From Paracoccaceae bacterium (GTDB taxonomy: Bacteria > Pseudomonadota > Alphaproteobacteria > Rhodobacterales > Rhodobacteraceae), in NCBI GenBank assembly GCA_958296035.1, contig OY282431.1, positions 995,001 through 1,059,000 of the forward strand: DNA of 64,000 bases, in the 5' to 3' direction. The translations under genes and the position numbers were made by a program. The notes below the pieces were generated by a model. The model worked only from the letters and a program-made list of their open reading frames with translations, searched no databases and had not been told where the DNA came from. Below are positions 59,432 through 64,000 of the stretch, piece after piece (position 1 is the stretch's first letter; the number at the start of each line of letters is the position of its first letter).

Positions 59432-60322
59432 CTACAGATGACTGAGAAGCTGGTCCCTGCCGGCCACATCTACCCTTGCGCAGAAAAGCCCGCCAACCTG
59501 TGGGTATGAAGCCAGTTCGGCCGCTGTATGGTTCTTGCGAAGCGTTGTTATGTAAAGCTCATTCCGTTCAGGGCCACCGAAAGCCACACAAGTCGGCCCC
59601 TTGCACGGCACTTCAACGCGTGCCGTGACATCTCCTGACGGCGCAATACACACCACACAGTTTCCCCAGACCCGAGCATTCCAGCATCCGTCGCTGCAGT
59701 CGATCTTGCTGCCGTCAGGTTTGCCCGGAGCCACCCTTGGCGAAGCCAAGGGTGGCAATTCTGTCAGAGTCTGAAAGTCCTGGTCGAAACTGAATTTCCG
59801 TATCGTCCCCTCGGCGCTGTCGGTCAGATACATGGTGGCGGCATCCTTGCAGAAGGCAATGCCGTTGCAGGTTCGGAAGCCGGAAAGCAGAGTTTGAAGC
59901 TGACCGTCGGGTCCCACACGGTGAAATCCGGCAATGGCAGGGCGCGGCTTCTGTTGCGGGTCTTCGTTGTAGGAACCAAACACGATGCCGCCAAATGGGT
60001 CTACTGCGGCATCGTTGATGCGCAGCCACCGCTCGCTGGTTTCGACATCACAAACTGTTTCAAATGAATCCAGTGATGGCGGAGCGACCACGATTCGTTT
60101 CGGAAAACCGAGTACAAAGCCGGGTTGCCGACGAGGCAGTATGAAGCCAGCCCTCTCAGGTAGACTGAACGACTCGATGCGCTTTGCCGAATGCCGCCGA
60201 TAAATGGTTCTTTCCTCAATATCGGTCCAGTACAGGGACTCATCCCGGGGATCCCAGAAGCAGCTTTCTCCCAGTGTATTCCTGCAATCCACTACTAGTT
60301 CGCTCTGATATGTCCTGACCAC
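59432..60322 (-). CDS. SMP-30/gluconolactonase family lactonase
   Basis: 296 residues, six-bladed propeller. Metal ligands: Glu in GESCFWDPRDESLYWTDI, Asn in RTCNGIAFCKD, Asp in DSAEGT and C-terminal repeats. Hydrolyses sugar lactones such as glucono- or galactonolactone, matching the nearby glycosidases. Complete. Gap of 199 nt to the GH4 start. Confidence 0.92.
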   Translation of the reverse strand: MVRTYQSELVVDCRNTLGESCFWDPRDESLYWTDIEERTIYRRHSAKRIESFSLPERAGFILPRRQPGFVLGFPKRIVVAPPSLDSFETVCDVETSERWLRINDAAVDPFGGIVFGSYNEDPQQKPRPAIAGFHRVGPDGQLQTLLSGFRTCNGIAFCKDAATMYLTDSAEGTIRKFSFDQDFQTLTELPPLASPRVAPGKPDGSKIDCSDGCWNARVWGNCVVCIAPSGDVTARVEVPCKGPTCVAFGGPERNELYITTLRKNHTAAELASYPQVGGLFCARVDVAGRDQLLSHL

Positions 60323-60429
60323 GAATTACCTTTCAGCAGAATTGAACGAACCCAAATAGGGGCCAGCTATGAATATTGCCAGACTGTCAAGTACGGCAAG
60401 CCGACAGGGAGGCTGACCAGATTGTCCTG

Positions 60430-61389
60430 CTATTTCAGAACTTCGGGATTGACGACGTTGTCAACATCAAGCCTGCCGTCCACGGCATCCAGTGCATTCT
60501 GGACCGTAGCTATTCCCATGGCTTGCAGGGATTCCTGCGTTAGCGCGGCAGAGTGCGGGCTTAGCACAATCCTGTCGCAAGCCACGAGCGGTGATGAGGC
60601 CGGAAGTGGCTCAATCTCGAACACGTCCAGCCCTGCACCGTGAATCGCCCCTGATTCGATTGCCTCCAGCAAGGACGACTCGCATAACACGCCGCCGCGG
60701 CTAGCATTGACAACAATTGCCCGTTCTGGAAGCAGTGCAAGCTCCTCACTGCCTAGCAAGTGCCTTGTCTGCCTGGTTAGGGGAAGGTGCAACGATACGA
60801 CGTCGGCCATCCTTAGACCAGATTCCAGGTCCTCGACTACTTCCACGTCGGATGTTGCATGTTCGGTAATATAGGGATCGAATACGACAATCCGCATGCC
60901 CAATGCAGCGGCACGCGTTGCGACCTGACGGCCAATGCGGCCGTAGCCTGCAATCAGAAGCGTCTTTCCCTTGAGTTCCACACCGCGTATCTCGTTGCGT
61001 CGAGCAAAATTTCCGCTTCTTGCACAGGCCAGACCGGCTGTTGAAAGTTTGGATGCAGCAAGCATCAGGAACATTGTGTGTTCGGCAACCGATACCGCAT
61101 TGGTTGCACCGACGATGGTTACCGGGATGCCAAGACGTGTGCACTCGCTTACAGGGATGTTGTCATACCCGACACCGTGGCGGGAAACGACCTTTAGCCT
61201 CCGTGCGGCTTTCAGCACGGATGGAGCGAGGGGAAAAACTCGAATGGTTAACGCATCGACCTCACCGATTCGGTTGGCAAGCAGATGATCCGTCGGTTCC
61301 AGGATGGTTTCATATGTAACGTCGGTTCGGGCATCAAGCAGCTCCATCGCGGCTGCGTCAAGCTGCTCGACAATCAGAAACTTCAGCAT
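60430..61389 (-). CDS. D-2-hydroxyacid dehydrogenase (PGDH-like)
   Basis: 319 residues. NAD-binding GYGRIGRQVATRAAALGM; catalytic Arg in VNASRGGVL, Glu in DVFEIEPLP and His in LSPHSAALT; substrate loop VVSRHGVGYDNIP. Oxidises or reduces 2-hydroxy acids, possibly a sugar acid made by the lactonase. First gene of the leftward cluster; divergent from the Gfo/Idh gene. Confidence 0.94.
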   Translation of the reverse strand: MLKFLIVEQLDAAAMELLDARTDVTYETILEPTDHLLANRIGEVDALTIRVFPLAPSVLKAARRLKVVSRHGVGYDNIPVSECTRLGIPVTIVGATNAVSVAEHTMFLMLAASKLSTAGLACARSGNFARRNEIRGVELKGKTLLIAGYGRIGRQVATRAAALGMRIVVFDPYITEHATSDVEVVEDLESGLRMADVVSLHLPLTRQTRHLLGSEELALLPERAIVVNASRGGVLCESSLLEAIESGAIHGAGLDVFEIEPLPASSPLVACDRIVLSPHSAALTQESLQAMGIATVQNALDAVDGRLDVDNVVNPEVLK

Positions 61390-61649
61390 TACGCACTTTC
61401 AGGCTTGGTCGTTCTACGGTCTTGGATACAAGCATTATGTCGCCACAGGATCGATTATTGGGCATTGCGGCTGGAGTTGCCGTACCGACAGGTCTGGAGA
61501 AGTTCAAGCATTACAAATTGCGATGCGATGCTCGCCGGTATCGCCGCAAGAGGTGCAGGAAAGTACTCATCTCGTGACGGTTGACGGTTGATGTCTTCGA
61601 GATTGCTCTGATACTGAAAACGCTTGCACTAATCACGGGAAAGCGCGCC

Positions 61650-62804
61650 ATGCAGAAAGTCAATTGGGGTCTGATAGGCGGAGGAGAGGGCAGTCAGATT
61701 GGATTTGCCCACCGCGCCGGTGCAGTTCTTGATGGCAAGTTCAGGTTTGTTGCTGGTGCTCTGGATGCAGACCCCAAGCGTGCCAGGGAATACGGGATAC
61801 GCCTGGGACTGAGTCGCGACCGCGCCTACGGTGACTGGAGGGAATTCGTTGCCTGTGAGCGTAACCGAAGTGATCGGCCGGGCCTGGTTACGGTGGCAAC
61901 TCCCAACGATACTCATTTCGAGATAGCCAGCACTTTTCTGCGAGCTGGTTTCCATGTTCTTTGTGAAAAACCCATGACGCTCACGGTTGATGATGCAATT
62001 GAGCTTGATGCCATTGCACGCCAGGAAGATCGGATTTGCGCCGTCAATTACGGCTATTCCGGATACCCTATGATTCGGCAATTGAAGGCAATGGTTGCAG
62101 CCGGTCAGATTGGTCGGGTCCGTGTCGTTGTTGCCGAGTTTGCCGGGGGTTTCATGGCCGATGAGGCTGACTCGGACAATCCGAGAGTTCGCTGGCGCTT
62201 TGATCCCAATCAGGCAGGAGTATCGGCCGTATCGCTGGACCTTGGAATTCATGCCCTTCACCTGGCGTGCTTTGTTACCGGACAAAGCGTGGCCTCCGTG
62301 AGTTCGGATTTTGCACATGGCATTGCCGGACGCGGGCTTGAGGACGATTCATTGACCGCATTTCGAATGAGCGGCGGTGCGATCGGCAGGTTGTGGGCAA
62401 GCGGCCTTGCGATCGGGAGAACGCACGGCCTTGCAATTCAGGTTTTTGGTTCACAGGGCGGACTGCGCTGGCAGCAGGAACAACCAAATCAGCTACAGTG
62501 GACACCGCTCAATGGTTCAACCAGTATACTTGAGCGTGGCGCAGAGGGTTTGTTTCCTGCAGCTCGCCGTGCCAGCCGCGTGACCATTGGGCATCCCGAA
62601 GGCATGCCGCTGGCATTTGCCAACATTTACCGTGACCTGGGCGAGGTGATCATGAGCAGGAGAGACGGAAACGAGGTTGACCCTCTGGCTCTTGATTATC
62701 CTGACTCGGAGGACGGTCTCCATTCGCTCCAGGTCGTGTTCGCGATGGTCAGGTCTGCCGGCAAGAGAGGAGCCTGGCAGCGTGTGGCAGGCATCCAAGA
62801 CTGA
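61650..62804 (+). CDS. Gfo/Idh/MocA-family oxidoreductase
   Basis: 384 residues from ATG 61650 with GGGAAAG upstream; the longer frame from 61581 is not supported. NWGLIGGGEGSQIGFAHRAG is the Rossmann start, VLCEKPMTLTVDD carries the catalytic lysine region and SLDLGIHALHLACFVTGQ the second-domain motif. Divergent from the 2-hydroxyacid dehydrogenase gene, 260 bp apart; this intergenic region probably holds both promoters. Sugar or inositol dehydrogenase by family. Confidence 0.93.
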   Translation: MQKVNWGLIGGGEGSQIGFAHRAGAVLDGKFRFVAGALDADPKRAREYGIRLGLSRDRAYGDWREFVACERNRSDRPGLVTVATPNDTHFEIASTFLRAGFHVLCEKPMTLTVDDAIELDAIARQEDRICAVNYGYSGYPMIRQLKAMVAAGQIGRVRVVVAEFAGGFMADEADSDNPRVRWRFDPNQAGVSAVSLDLGIHALHLACFVTGQSVASVSSDFAHGIAGRGLEDDSLTAFRMSGGAIGRLWASGLAIGRTHGLAIQVFGSQGGLRWQQEQPNQLQWTPLNGSTSILERGAEGLFPAARRASRVTIGHPEGMPLAFANIYRDLGEVIMSRRDGNEVDPLALDYPDSEDGLHSLQVVFAMVRSAGKRGAWQRVAGIQD

Positions 62805-62966
62805 CAAGGGTGACCTGCTCCTTAACGTGACACCTGAGATTGAAGCGCTTCCCGGAAACTGCGTTCGGACGGTATGACAGTCTTTACCGGGATCGTGCTC
62901 ATGCAGCCAGACAACTGACCGTAGCCTCATTCCTGCACTGGTGTCCCTCGGCCCGCTAGTGTCACG

Positions 62967-64000
<1,034 letters not shown>

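Overview
The window reads as a piece of an alphaproteobacterial chromosome. It opens inside an rRNA operon (3' part of 23S, then 5S, then initiator tRNA-Met), and the 23S-5S-tRNA-fMet order is typical of that class. The aglEFGAK-type alpha-glucoside operon and the families around it also fit Rhizobiales/Rhodobacterales-like Alphaproteobacteria. Base composition is moderate (about 55% GC by eye). Gene density is low, intergenic gaps are long, and many genes are broken: helicase, Ldh-family dehydrogenase, PHP/TrlF-like protein, SAH-hydrolase-like protein, mandelate-racemase-like protein, DapA-like protein and four transposase relics. With an exported ankyrin-repeat protein, this suggests a genome under erosion, possibly of a host-associated or symbiotic bacterium; that lifestyle is inference.

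Layout. 1-2396: rRNA operon tail. 3105-7650: exported intradiol dioxygenase, M19 dipeptidase-like protein, an unrecognised 565-residue protein and a translationally coupled DUF3726 protein. 7830-9272: decayed PLD/DEAD helicase. 9270-9896: dual-specificity phosphatase. 10388-14619: three-gene ABC importer of the iron/polyamine/phosphonate type behind a double palindrome. 15475-34384: erosion zone with relics, small coiled-coil membrane proteins, a phosphorothioate-type HNH nuclease, the ankyrin-SH3 protein, an old-yellow-enzyme homologue and a PhnD-like protein. 34724-35419: AhpD-like protein.

35880-44753: complete alpha-glucoside system. A LacI regulator and GH1 beta-glucosidase are read leftward; aglE-F-G-A-K are read rightward from an intergenic region with a 12-bp palindromic operator. 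45284-53748: M81 metallopeptidase facing a leftward operon of ABC importer (binding protein, two permeases), Gfo/Idh oxidoreductase, creatininase-family amidohydrolase, an unassigned barrel-like protein and a metallo-beta-lactamase-fold hydrolase. No ATPase is present locally, so AglK or another MsmX-like ATPase may serve it. I consider this the best candidate for an undescribed catabolic pathway. 53854-54348: lspA.

55025-62804: second carbohydrate cluster, with GH2, GH4, SMP-30 lactonase and a 2-hydroxyacid dehydrogenase read leftward and a Gfo/Idh oxidoreductase read rightward. The window ends inside an apparently intact IS630-type transposase. Overall, intact carbohydrate import and catabolism modules on the right contrast with a decayed, IS-riddled left-centre.
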